DNA of 13,108 nt from Acidimicrobiia bacterium (lineage in GTDB: Bacteria > Actinomycetota > Acidimicrobiia > IMCC26256 > PALSA-555). A model generated the notes under the pieces. The model was not told the DNA's origin, did not search any database, and worked only from the letters and a program-made list of their open reading frames with translations. Below, in pieces: positions 1-6,368 of the stretch (its first letter is position 1; every line of letters starts with the position of its first letter). The DNA is taken from assembly GCA_017853455.1 (NCBI GenBank), contig JAFMJM010000044.1, positions 1 through 13,108 on the forward strand, read 5' to 3'. Position numbers and translations under genes: made by a program.

Positions 1-2
1 TG

Positions 3-140
3 CCGCCGGCCGAGCAGCACCTGCAGATGCTGGTGCACTCGTTCATCATGGTGTCGTTCCCGGTCGAGGTGTGGCGTCAGGTGCTGCCGCTCCACGCCGG
101 CGTGGCCCGCATCGACCGCATCTCCGGTCCGACGCCCTGA
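3..140 (+). CDS. 3' end of an unrecognised gene (partial)
   Basis: The frame is open from the left edge to a TGA at 138-140 and gives 45 residues, with a hydrophobic stretch (MLVHSFIMVSF, about residues 9-19) and then a Trp-containing segment. The codons are G/C-rich in the third position, as in the neighbouring genes, which supports real coding. The start and most of the protein lie outside the window, so no family can be assigned. It could be the C-terminal helical part of a regulator or a small enzyme, but I do not recognise it. The next gene begins 82 bases later on the same strand, with palindromic DNA between them. Confidence 0.5.
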   Translation, partial: PPAEQHLQMLVHSFIMVSFPVEVWRQVLPLHAGVARIDRISGPTP

Positions 141-158
141 GCCGTCCCGATCGACCCG

Positions 159-179
159 GGGGAAACAGGATTCTTCCCC
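159..179. promoter_or_regulatory. Inverted repeat upstream of the tetR gene, candidate operator
   Basis: GGGGAA (159-164) and TTCCCC (174-179) form a perfect 6-base inverted repeat separated by 9 bases. A third copy of the half-site, GTTCCCCC, lies at 194-201, closer to the gene. The 82-base gap before a TetR-family gene is where such regulators usually bind to control themselves. The symmetry is seen directly; binding by the adjacent regulator is inferred. Confidence 0.35.
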
Positions 180-190
180 AGGCCCTCTGA

Positions 191-196
191 TACGTT
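191..196 (+). promoter_or_regulatory. Possible -10 element of tetR
   Basis: TACGTT fits the TAnnnT pattern of an actinobacterial -10 box and lies 27 bases before the GTG start, overlapping the GTTCCCCC half-site. No good -35 box is visible 16-18 bases upstream, so this is weak. The same hexamer appears in the promoter region ahead of dppB. Confidence 0.25.
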
Positions 197-222
197 CCCC
201 CAGACGGAAACGAGGTTCTGAC

Positions 223-894
223 GTGGCGGACGAGATCCTGGACGACAACGGCCCGGCGTGGCGGGAACGGGCACTCTCCCGGTCGATGGTCGCCGCCCGC
301 TCCCGGGCGGAGCAGCGCATCCAGCGCTTCCTCGACGCCGCCTTCTCCCTGATCGACGAGAAGGGCACCACCGACTTCACGATCCAGGAGGTCATCGACC
401 GCTCGGGGCAGTCGTTGCGGTCCTTCTACCAGTACTTCGACGGCAAGGACGAGCTGCTGCTCGCACTGTTCGAGGAGTCGGTCCGCGAGTCGGTCGACGA
501 CCTGCGGACCATCGCCGACCCGGCGGCGGGCGGCGACCCGCTCGGCCGTCTCCGGGCGTGCGCGATCCGGCTGCACGAGTGGTGCGACCCGAGCGAGGTC
601 CGTCGGGGCTCGCACAACCGCAGCCCGATCTCCGAGTTCTCCGTGCAGCTCGCCGTGGCCCACCCCGAGCGGGTGACCGCGATCATGGCGCCGGTGGGTG
701 CGGTCGTGCTCGGCCTGGTCGACGAGGCCGTCGCCGCAGGTCAGATCTCGGTCCCCGACACCCGGCATGCAGCGGCGCTCGTCCAGCAGACCGTGATGTT
801 CAGCTGGTTCGGCAACCGGATCGTCCGCAACCCGCGCCTGCGGGTGTCGTCGGAGGATCTCTGGGAGTTCTGCCTGCACGGCCTCGGCGGCTGA
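223..894 (+). CDS. TetR-family transcriptional regulator
   Basis: This 223-residue protein is a ligand-responsive DNA-binding repressor or activator of the TetR/AcrR family. A roughly 30-residue N-terminal extension precedes helix 1 (about 31-47). The helix-turn-helix is at about 52-75, with the typical pattern FTIQEVIDRSGQS followed by FYQYFDGKDELL. The C-terminal part (about 85-223) is a divergent helical ligand-binding and dimer domain whose ligand cannot be predicted. The GTG start at 223 has a GAGG 7 bases upstream and is the earliest start giving a normal family length. The gene is convergent with the SnoaL/crotonase unit and sits behind its own inverted repeats, which suggests autoregulation. 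By proximity it may also control the divergent crotonase and ABC-transporter promoters. The family call is firm; the targets are inferred. Confidence 0.9.
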   Translation: MADEILDDNGPAWRERALSRSMVAARSRAEQRIQRFLDAAFSLIDEKGTTDFTIQEVIDRSGQSLRSFYQYFDGKDELLLALFEESVRESVDDLRTIADPAAGGDPLGRLRACAIRLHEWCDPSEVRRGSHNRSPISEFSVQLAVAHPERVTAIMAPVGAVVLGLVDEAVAAGQISVPDTRHAAALVQQTVMFSWFGNRIVRNPRLRVSSEDLWEFCLHGLGG

Positions 895-916
895 GCCGTC
901 GGGCACCGGACCTCCG

Positions 917-933
917 GGAGCCGATGCGGCTCC
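917..933. terminator. Hairpin between convergent genes, candidate bidirectional terminator
   Basis: GGAGCCG (917-923), loop ATG, CGGCTCC (927-933) form a perfect 7-base-pair stem with a 3-base loop. It lies in the 43-base gap between the stop of the tetR gene and the stop of the SnoaL-like gene. No U-tract follows on either strand, which is common for terminators in very GC-rich genomes. Confidence 0.55.
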
Positions 934-937
934 GGGT

Positions 938-1360
938 TCAGTCCGTGGCGAGAGGGTCGTGCTGGACCCCACCGTCGAAGTCGCCGCTCTTGCGCATGAA
1001 GGTGGTCTTGCGCCGGTGGATGCGCCAACCGTCGGGGGTGCGGCGGTACTCGTCGTTGTACCAACCGAGTCGCATGGCGTGGGTGGTCTGGTCGACGAAC
1101 ACGAAGTGCTGCATGCCCGTGGCACGGTCGGGACCGTCGAAGTCGACGACGGTCATGTTGCCGATGAACTGCCCGCGGGGCGCGGCGGCCAGAAGGGCCG
1201 GGAAGCGCTCGAGGGTGTAGTCGGTGCCGAAGGCGTTGTAGACGCCGTCGGGGGTGAACACCTCGTGCCAGCGTCCGTCGACGAACTGGCTGGTGAGCAA
1301 CATGTAGCGGGCGCAGAGCTGGTCGATCTCGACCAGGTCGTCGGTGCGGGGCTCGGCCAC
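938..1360 (-). CDS. SnoaL-like (NTF2-fold) protein
   Basis: This 140-residue protein has the alpha+beta-cone NTF2-like fold of SnoaL_4-type proteins. The N-terminal helix carries the usual pattern (about 11-41: DQLCARYMLLTSQFVDGRW, then FTPDGVY), and the last strands show RTPDGWRIHRRKTTFMR (about 107-123). Members of this family are small isomerases, hydrolases or dehydratases, or ligand-binding proteins, often beside CoA or steroid catabolism genes. The reaction cannot be predicted. The GTG start at 1360 has a GGGGA about 10 bases upstream. It lies 16 bases behind the crotonase gene on the same strand and is very likely cotranscribed with it. H33 and D38 lie in the region where this family often places polar cavity residues, but no catalytic role is certain. 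Confidence 0.85.
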   Translation of the reverse strand: MAEPRTDDLVEIDQLCARYMLLTSQFVDGRWHEVFTPDGVYNAFGTDYTLERFPALLAAAPRGQFIGNMTVVDFDGPDRATGMQHFVFVDQTTHAMRLGWYNDEYRRTPDGWRIHRRKTTFMRKSGDFDGGVQHDPLATD

Positions 1361-1376
1361 GGTCGGCGTCCCCGGG

Positions 1377-2168
1377 TCAGAGCCGGCCCTCGGGCCGGAA
1401 CTCCTCGGGGACCCAGTTCGGGGCTCGCTTCTCGCCGAAGGCGGTGAAGCCCTCGACGACCTCGGTCCCGGAGAGCGACGTCGTGAACGCCATCTCGTCG
1501 ACGACCCCGTACCGGGCGTTGATCAGCGACTTGACCACCGAGCGCGCCCCCGGCGCCGCCCGGAGCAGGTCGCCGACGGCGGCGAGGGTCGCCTCGCGCA
1601 ATTCGTCGTGGGGGGCGACCCGGGAGATGAGCCCCATCTCCTTGGCCTCGCGGGCGTCGATGCGCCGCCCGGTGATGAGGAGGTCGCGGGCGTTGGCGAC
1701 GCCGACGTGGACGGGGAGCATGGCCGCGAGGTTGACGTCGACGACCCCTCGGAGCGTCTCGGGTGCCCGGAAGGTCGCCCGATCGGAGGCGACGCAGATG
1801 TCGGCGACCATGGCGATGATCAGGCCGCCGCCCTGGCAGATCCCGTTGACCGACGCCACGATCGGGACGTGGCTGTTGCGCAGGTGGCGGAAGGGCAGGA
1901 TGTCCATCCGCATGACGTCGAGCAGGTCCTCGTTGCCGTCGTCGTGGCGGCCGGTCATCTCGCCGCCGGGAATGAAGACGTCGTCGACGCCGGTGACCAC
2001 CAGGGCCGCCAGGTCGGGGTCGTCGGCGACCAGGTCGGCCGCCCGCCGGATGCCGAGATACATCGACGAGGTGAGGGCGTTGCGGGACTGGGGCCGGTCC
2101 ACGGTGCACCAGCCCACGCTCCCGACCCGCTCGAAGCGCAGGTACGGCGTTCCCAGGTCGTCGGCCAC
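1377..2168 (-). CDS. Enoyl-CoA hydratase/isomerase (crotonase) family protein
   Basis: This 263-residue protein has the crotonase fold, which acts on acyl-CoA thioesters. The N-terminal strand LRFERVG-x-V and RPQSRNAL (about 25-32) bind CoA. The two oxyanion-hole segments are FIPGGEM (65-71) and GICQGGGLIIAMVADI (109-124). FRAPETLRG (133-141) carries E137, which aligns with the second catalytic glutamate of rat mitochondrial enoyl-CoA hydratase (E164). The position of the first glutamate (rat E144) is Ile117, so a standard hydratase mechanism is doubtful. Isomerase, hydrolase, lyase or a weak hydratase are all possible. The GTG start has a well-placed GAGGGG about 6 bases upstream. The gene leads the two-gene minus-strand unit and is divergent from the transporter operon. 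Confidence 0.9.
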   Translation of the reverse strand: MADDLGTPYLRFERVGSVGWCTVDRPQSRNALTSSMYLGIRRAADLVADDPDLAALVVTGVDDVFIPGGEMTGRHDDGNEDLLDVMRMDILPFRHLRNSHVPIVASVNGICQGGGLIIAMVADICVASDRATFRAPETLRGVVDVNLAAMLPVHVGVANARDLLITGRRIDAREAKEMGLISRVAPHDELREATLAAVGDLLRAAPGARSVVKSLINARYGVVDEMAFTTSLSGTEVVEGFTAFGEKRAPNWVPEEFRPEGRL

Positions 2169-2186
2169 GGTGATCCCCTCGGTTCG

Positions 2187-2218
2187 GGACCGGAGGCCGA
2201 CGGGCGCCGGTCCGGTCC
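2187..2218. promoter_or_regulatory. 8-base inverted repeat in the leader of the crotonase gene
   Basis: GGACCGGA (2187-2194) and TCCGGTCC (2211-2218) are perfect inverted repeats separated by 16 bases. They lie between the ribosome binding site of the crotonase gene and the AT-richer promoter core further out. They could be a regulator site or form a hairpin in the mRNA leader. The symmetry is seen directly; the role is not known. Confidence 0.35.
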
Positions 2219-2222
2219 GAGA

Positions 2223-2252
2223 TTGACCTAATCGTCAGTTGAGAATTACGTT
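2223..2252 (+). promoter_or_regulatory. Candidate promoter of the transporter-CoA operon
   Basis: TTGACC (2223-2228) resembles a sigma-70-type -35 box. TACGTT (2247-2252) fits a TAnnnT -10 box after an 18-base spacer. The stretch 2221-2256 is clearly AT-richer than its surroundings and lies 85 bases before the dppB start. It is the only convincing promoter-like pattern in the divergent region. A matching promoter for the crotonase direction was not resolved. Confidence 0.45.
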
Positions 2253-2256
2253 ATCA
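2229..2256. promoter_or_regulatory. Overlapping palindromes in the promoter core, candidate TetR-type operator
   Basis: Two imperfect palindromes overlap here. One, at 2229-2248, reads TAAT-N2-TCA-N2-TGA-N2-ATTA (7 of 10 positions paired). The other, at 2240-2256, reads TGA-N-AA-N5-TT-N-TCA (5 of 8 paired). The first fills the spacer between the putative -35 and -10 boxes, so a bound protein would block polymerase. The size and symmetry suit a TetR-family dimer. Assignment to the regulator encoded at 223-894 is inference from proximity. Confidence 0.4.
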
Positions 2257-2336
2257 CCAGGTGTTCCGGGCGCTCCGGGCCGACCGGCCCGGGTGGACGG
2301 CGACGCGCGACGGAGGGGATCGGGGGTGACGGCGCC

Positions 2337-3287
2337 GTGATGCGGCTCGTGGTTCGGCGGCTCGTCGCCGTCGTGCCGACCTTGCTCATCGTGACCTTCG
2401 GGGTCTTCCTGATGGTCAAGCTCGTTCCGGGCGACCCCGCGGTCAACGCCGCCGGTGGGCTCTCCGCGACCCCCGAGGCGATCGCGCAGGCCCGCGTGGA
2501 CCTCCACCTCGACGACTCGTTCTTCTCGCAGTACGGGCGCTGGCTGGGCAACGCCGTCCAGGGCGATCTCGGCGAGTCGTACCAGAGCCGCACGTCGGTG
2601 GTCGACGACCTGGCCAAGCGGGTCCCGGTGACCCTCAGCCTGATCGTCGCGGCGACCCTGTTCGCCGTGCTGCTCGCGGTCCCCCTCGGCGTGCTCAGCG
2701 GACTCCGCCCCAACGGCGGCGTCGACCAGGGGTCGCGCGTGTTCTCGAGCCTGGCGATCGCCGTCCCCAACTTCCTCCTGGCGCTGATCCTGGTGCTCGT
2801 GTTCGCGGTCCGGCTCGGTTGGCTCCCGCCGTCGGGGTACACGAAGTTCGGTGACTCACCGGCGGAGTGGCTGAAGTTCATCGTCCTGCCGGCGATCGCC
2901 CTCGGTGTCGCCGTCTCGGCGGCCCTGATGCGCCAGCTGCGCGCCGCCTTGGTCGACGAGCTCGACACCAACCACATCCGCACGGCCTGGGCCATCGGCG
3001 GGTCTCGACGGAGGGTGGTGGGGATCCACGGGCTCAAGAACGCCTCGAGCCCGGCCATCACGATCCTGGGCCTCCAGGTCGCGGCCCTGGTGGGTGGTGC
3101 GGTGCTGGTCGAGCAGATCTTCGCCATCCCCGGCCTCGGGACCTACATGCTGGGGGCGATCACCCAGGCCGACCTCCCGGTGATCCAGGGGTGCGTGCTC
3201 GTCCTCGCACTGGTGCAGATCGTCCTGAGCCTCGCCGTCGACATCACGTACGCACTGATCAATCCGAAGGTGCGGGTGGCGACGTGA
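2337..3287 (+). CDS. dppB: Dipeptide/oligopeptide-type ABC importer, permease subunit DppB-like
   Basis: This 316-residue inner-membrane protein is one half of the channel of a peptide/nickel/opine-type (PepT family) ABC importer. The first membrane segment (about 9-28) is followed by the family motif KLVPGDPA (28-35). The usual large periplasmic loop comes next, then five further hydrophobic segments (about 99-122, 138-160, 180-200, 240-262, 284-305). The cytoplasmic EAA loop that docks on the ATPase is at about 199-246 (LRAALVDEL, then RTAWAIGGS), and EQIFAIPGLG is at 259-268. The length is normal. The GTG at 2337 is chosen because GGGGG lies about 10 bases upstream; the ATG at 2340 is an equally possible start. 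It is the first gene of the operon, and its stop overlaps the next start (GTGA, 3284-3287). The substrate cannot be told from a permease. Confidence 0.92.
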   Translation: MMRLVVRRLVAVVPTLLIVTFGVFLMVKLVPGDPAVNAAGGLSATPEAIAQARVDLHLDDSFFSQYGRWLGNAVQGDLGESYQSRTSVVDDLAKRVPVTLSLIVAATLFAVLLAVPLGVLSGLRPNGGVDQGSRVFSSLAIAVPNFLLALILVLVFAVRLGWLPPSGYTKFGDSPAEWLKFIVLPAIALGVAVSAALMRQLRAALVDELDTNHIRTAWAIGGSRRRVVGIHGLKNASSPAITILGLQVAALVGGAVLVEQIFAIPGLGTYMLGAITQADLPVIQGCVLVLALVQIVLSLAVDITYALINPKVRVAT

Positions 3288-5284
3288 GCGACGAGGGGAT
3301 GGACGAGCTGCTCGCGCACCACGCCGAGAACATCCCGATCACGCCCGACGAGGCGGTCGAGGCGGCGGCCGAGTTCGCGGCACTGCCCCGGCGGCGCGGG
3401 GCGTTCCTCCGGCTGCTGCGCCGGCCCGGACCGGCCGTGGCGTTCGGATACCTGGTCGTGATCGCGCTGGCGGCGATCTTCGCTCCGGTCATCGCCCCCT
3501 ACGACCCGAACCAGATCGACGTGCCATCCCGGTTCGCACCGCCGTCCTGGGACCATCTGCTCGGCGCCGACGACCTCGGGCGGGATCTCTTCAGCCGGCT
3601 GCTCTACGGCGCTCGCGTGTCGCTCACCGTGAGCGTCGCGGTGATCGTCATCGCCACGGTGGTGGCGCTCGTCGTCGGCCTGGTCGCCGGCTACTCGGGT
3701 GGCGCGGTCGACAACGTGATCATGCGCGTCGCCGACGGTGGACTGAGCTTCCCGCCGCTGGTGCTGGCTCTCGCCGTGGCGGGGATCCTCGGTCCCGGCG
3801 TGGTCAACGTGATCGCCGCGCTGTCGATCGTGTTCGTGTTCGGCCTGACGCGGCTCGTGCGCGGCACGGCCCTGGTCGTCAGGGAAGAGCCGTTCGTCGA
3901 GGCGTCGCGCGCGGCCGGGAGCCGCACCCGCCGCATCCTGGTCCACCGGGTCTTCCCCAACATCCGCTCGCCGCTGATCATCGCGGCCACCTTCGGCATC
4001 GCGGGCGTGCTCCTGGCCGAGGCGGGCCTGAGCTACCTGGGCCTCGGCCCGCGCCCGCCGGCGGCGAGTTGGGGCAACATGCTCCGCAACGCCTACGACC
4101 GCGGGCTCTACAAGGCGTCGTGGCAGCTCTTCGTCCCGGGGCTGGCCATCGCCTTCACCATCTACGCGTTCAACGTGCTGGGCGACGGTCTGCGCGACGT
4201 GCTCGGGGTGGGTCGGTCCCGGCGGGCGAAGCGACGTGAGCGCCGCGGGATGACCACCGTCGAGCGGGTGCGGACGCCACCGGCCGCTCCGACCTCCGAC
4301 GACGCCCTCCTGCGCATCGAGGACCTGTCGGTCGAGTTCGTCTCCGAACGGGGCGCGAGCCGGGTGGTCGAGGGCGTCTCCCTCGCCATCCGCCCGGGCG
4401 AGACCGTGGGGCTGGTCGGCGAGAGCGGCTCGGGCAAGACGGTCACGTCGCTGTCGGTGATGCGACTCGTGCCGTCGCCCCCCGGCCGGATCGTGAGCGG
4501 AGCGATCCGCTTCGAGGGCCGCAACCTGCTCGACCTGGACTTCGAGGCGATGCGCGAGGTCCGCGGCACCGGCATCAGCATGGTCTTCCAGGACCCGATG
4601 ACCAGCCTCGACCCGTCGTTCACGATCGGCAGCCAGCTGGCCGAGGCGCAGCGGCTGCACCGCAAGGTCTCGCGCTCGGCGGCCCGCGCCCGGTCGATCG
4701 AGCTCCTCGACCTGGTGGGCATCCCGGCGCCCGAGACCCGGCTCCGGCAGTACCCCCACCAGCTCTCGGGCGGGTTGCGCCAGCGCGTGGTGATCGCCAT
4801 GGCGTTGGCCAACGAGCCGCGCCTGCTCATCGCCGACGAGCCGACCACGGCGCTCGACGTCACGGTGCAGGCCCAGATCCTCGACCTGCTCAAGCGACTC
4901 CAGCGGGAGCTCGGGATGGCGATCCTGTTCGTCACCCACGACCTCGGAGTGATCGCCGACCTGTGCGACCGGGTGGCGGTGATGTACGCCGGGCAGATCG
5001 TCGAGGAGGCGGCGGTGGAGGAGCTCTTCGCCCACCCGCGCCACCCCTACACAGCCGGTCTCCTCGGCGCCATGCCCCAGGTCGGGGGAGCCGGCGAGCG
5101 GCTCACGGTGATCCCGGGGCAGGTGCCGATGGCCCACGCCATGCCCGGCGGGTGCCGGTTCGCCGACCGCTGCGCGTTCGTCACCGACGCCTGCCGAAGT
5201 GGCCGGATCGACCTCGTCGCGACCGGGGCCGCGGCGGTGCGCTGCGTGCGGGCCGGCGAGCTCACGCTCCAGGGGGCCCGGTGA
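3284..5284 (+). CDS. dppCD: Fused ABC importer protein: DppC-like permease plus DppD-like ATPase
   Basis: One uninterrupted 666-residue frame carries both the second channel subunit and the first ATPase. Residues 1-310 are DppC-like: a soluble N-terminus, first membrane segment about 51-72, the periplasmic motif HLLGADDLGRDLFSRLLYGAR (91-111), an EAA loop at about 199-233, and the usual permease ending GDGLRDVL (300-307). A basic linker (311-330) follows. Residues 341-666 are DppD-like: Walker A GESGSGKT 379-386, Q-loop Q436, signature LSGG 494-497, Walker B with D518/E519, switch H552. The oligopeptide C-terminal region (HPRHPYTAGLLGAMP, 584-598) is followed by C624, C630, C637 and C654. Start GTG 3284 overlaps the dppB stop; upstream in-frame starts lie inside dppB. 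Such permease/ATPase fusions are known, but an internal ATG at 4250 (Met323) could also produce a separate ATPase. Confidence 0.9.
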   Translation: MSDEGMDELLAHHAENIPITPDEAVEAAAEFAALPRRRGAFLRLLRRPGPAVAFGYLVVIALAAIFAPVIAPYDPNQIDVPSRFAPPSWDHLLGADDLGRDLFSRLLYGARVSLTVSVAVIVIATVVALVVGLVAGYSGGAVDNVIMRVADGGLSFPPLVLALAVAGILGPGVVNVIAALSIVFVFGLTRLVRGTALVVREEPFVEASRAAGSRTRRILVHRVFPNIRSPLIIAATFGIAGVLLAEAGLSYLGLGPRPPAASWGNMLRNAYDRGLYKASWQLFVPGLAIAFTIYAFNVLGDGLRDVLGVGRSRRAKRRERRGMTTVERVRTPPAAPTSDDALLRIEDLSVEFVSERGASRVVEGVSLAIRPGETVGLVGESGSGKTVTSLSVMRLVPSPPGRIVSGAIRFEGRNLLDLDFEAMREVRGTGISMVFQDPMTSLDPSFTIGSQLAEAQRLHRKVSRSAARARSIELLDLVGIPAPETRLRQYPHQLSGGLRQRVVIAMALANEPRLLIADEPTTALDVTVQAQILDLLKRLQRELGMAILFVTHDLGVIADLCDRVAVMYAGQIVEEAAVEELFAHPRHPYTAGLLGAMPQVGGAGERLTVIPGQVPMAHAMPGGCRFADRCAFVTDACRSGRIDLVATGAAAVRCVRAGELTLQGAR

Positions 5285-6306
5285 GCGCCGAGCCGATCCT
5301 GCGCACCGAGGGACTCACCAAGCACTTCACCCTGCGCGGCCGCCGGCGCGACGGCGCCCGTCCGGTGCTCCGGGCGGTCGACGGGGTCGACCTCTCGCTC
5401 GCCCCCGGGACCACCCTCGGGCTGGTCGGGGAGTCGGGCTCGGGCAAGTCGACGCTCGCCCGCCTGGTGCTGCGCCTCATGCCGGTCACGGCGGGCCGGG
5501 TCGTCTTCGACGGCGACGACATCACCGACCTCTCGGCGCGTGACCTGCGGCCGCTGCGCCACGGGATGCAGCTGGTCTTCCAGGACCCGTACTCGTCGTT
5601 CGACCCGCAGGCGACGGTGGTCGACAGCGTCGTCGAGCCGTTGCGGGCCCAGGGGGTGTCGGCCGCCGAGGCGCGGACCCGGGCGCGTGACCTGTTCGAC
5701 CTCGTGGGGCTGGCGCAGGACCACCTCGAGCGCTACCCGCGCGAGCTGTCGGGCGGGCAGCTCCAGCGGGCGGGCATCGCCCGGGCGCTCTCGACCAATC
5801 CGAAGCTGGTCGTGATGGACGAGCCGGTGAGTGCGCTCGACGTCTCGACCCAGGCGCAGGTCATCAACCTCCTCCAGGACCTCCAGGGAGAGCTCGGCCT
5901 GTCGTTCCTGTTCATCGCCCACGACCTCGCGGTGGTCCGACACGTGAGCGACCGGATCGCGGTCATGTACCTGGGCCAGGTGGTCGAGGAGGGTCCGGCG
6001 GAGGCGCTCTACGAGCACCCGACGCACCCGTACACCCAGGCGTTGCTGTCGGCCATCCCGGTCCCGGACCCGGTGGTCCAACGTTCGCGGCCGCGGATCG
6101 TGCTGCGGGGCGAGATCCCGTCGCCGGCGTCGCCGCCCTCGGGGTGCCGCTTCCGGACCCGGTGCCCGTTCGTGATGGACGTGTGCGCCGAGGAGGAGCC
6201 TCCGGTCCACGAGTCCCCCGACGGCGTGCGCACCCGCTGCCACCTGCACGTCACGGGGCCGACCTTGGCGGGGGCCTCGGTCAACACCCTGGCGTTGCCA
6301 GACTGA
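5281..6306 (+). CDS. dppF: ABC importer ATPase, DppF/OppF-like
   Basis: This 341-residue cytoplasmic ATPase pairs with the DppD half to drive import. All motifs are present: Walker A GESGSGKS (50-57), Q-loop Q101 in VFQDPYSSFDP, signature LSGGQLQR (156-163), Walker B with D180 and E181, D-loop ALDVST, and switch H214. The C-terminal oligopeptide/dipeptide region contains HPTHPYTQALLSAIP (247-261) and four cysteines C289, C295, C302 and C320. The same cysteine layout in related transporter ATPases has been linked to an iron-sulfur cluster. The GTG start overlaps the dppCD stop (GTGA, 5281-5284), so translation is probably coupled. The next gene begins 62 bases on. No substrate-binding protein gene accompanies the transporter here. 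Confidence 0.93.
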   Translation: MSAEPILRTEGLTKHFTLRGRRRDGARPVLRAVDGVDLSLAPGTTLGLVGESGSGKSTLARLVLRLMPVTAGRVVFDGDDITDLSARDLRPLRHGMQLVFQDPYSSFDPQATVVDSVVEPLRAQGVSAAEARTRARDLFDLVGLAQDHLERYPRELSGGQLQRAGIARALSTNPKLVVMDEPVSALDVSTQAQVINLLQDLQGELGLSFLFIAHDLAVVRHVSDRIAVMYLGQVVEEGPAEALYEHPTHPYTQALLSAIPVPDPVVQRSRPRIVLRGEIPSPASPPSGCRFRTRCPFVMDVCAEEEPPVHESPDGVRTRCHLHVTGPTLAGASVNTLALPD

Positions 6307-6313
6307 GTGGGTC

Positions 6314-6328
6314 CGGCCGCCCCGGCCG
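6314..6328 (+). other. GC hairpin in the dppF-maoC gap
   Basis: CGGCCG (6314-6319), loop CCC, CGGCCG (6323-6328) form a perfect 6-base-pair stem just after the dppF stop. This is the only non-overlapping junction in the operon. The hairpin may partly terminate transcription or protect the 3' end of the transporter message, giving different levels of transporter and enzymes. No U-tract follows, so complete termination is unlikely. The role is inferred. Confidence 0.35.
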
Positions 6329-6356
6329 ACCGCTCCCCCCACCTGCGCCCGACCCC

Positions 6357-6363
6357 GGAAGGA
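6357..6363 (+). promoter_or_regulatory. Strong ribosome binding site that fixes the maoC start
   Basis: GGAAGGA sits 5 bases before the GTG at 6369. It is the best Shine-Dalgarno match near this gene. It rules out upstream in-frame starts that would lie inside dppF, and it shows that this is the one gene inside the operon set up for independent ribosome loading. Confidence 0.6.
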
Positions 6364-6368
6364 CCCCC

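Noticed and set aside
46..1125. 359-residue minus-strand frame covering the tetR region
   Set aside because: Overlaps the whole tetR gene and part of the SnoaL-like gene; low-complexity translation and no family pattern.
1344..2231. 295-residue plus-strand frame opposite the crotonase gene
   Set aside because: The crotonase on the other strand has convincing motifs; this frame is a G/D/V/R-rich shadow.
2867..3283. Upstream extension of dppCD starting inside dppB
   Set aside because: The extra 139 residues are an out-of-frame reading of dppB; homology-like sequence begins only after GTG 3284.
4236..4253. Short GTG-started frame at the dppC-dppD junction
   Set aside because: It reads only five codons before a TGA, so it is not a gene; noted only as a possible relic of a former gene boundary.
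3143..5137. 664-residue open frame on the minus strand
   Set aside because: It lies antisense to dppCD, which has clear family motifs; its translation is low-complexity, rich in R, E, D and H, as expected for the opposite strand of a GC-rich gene.
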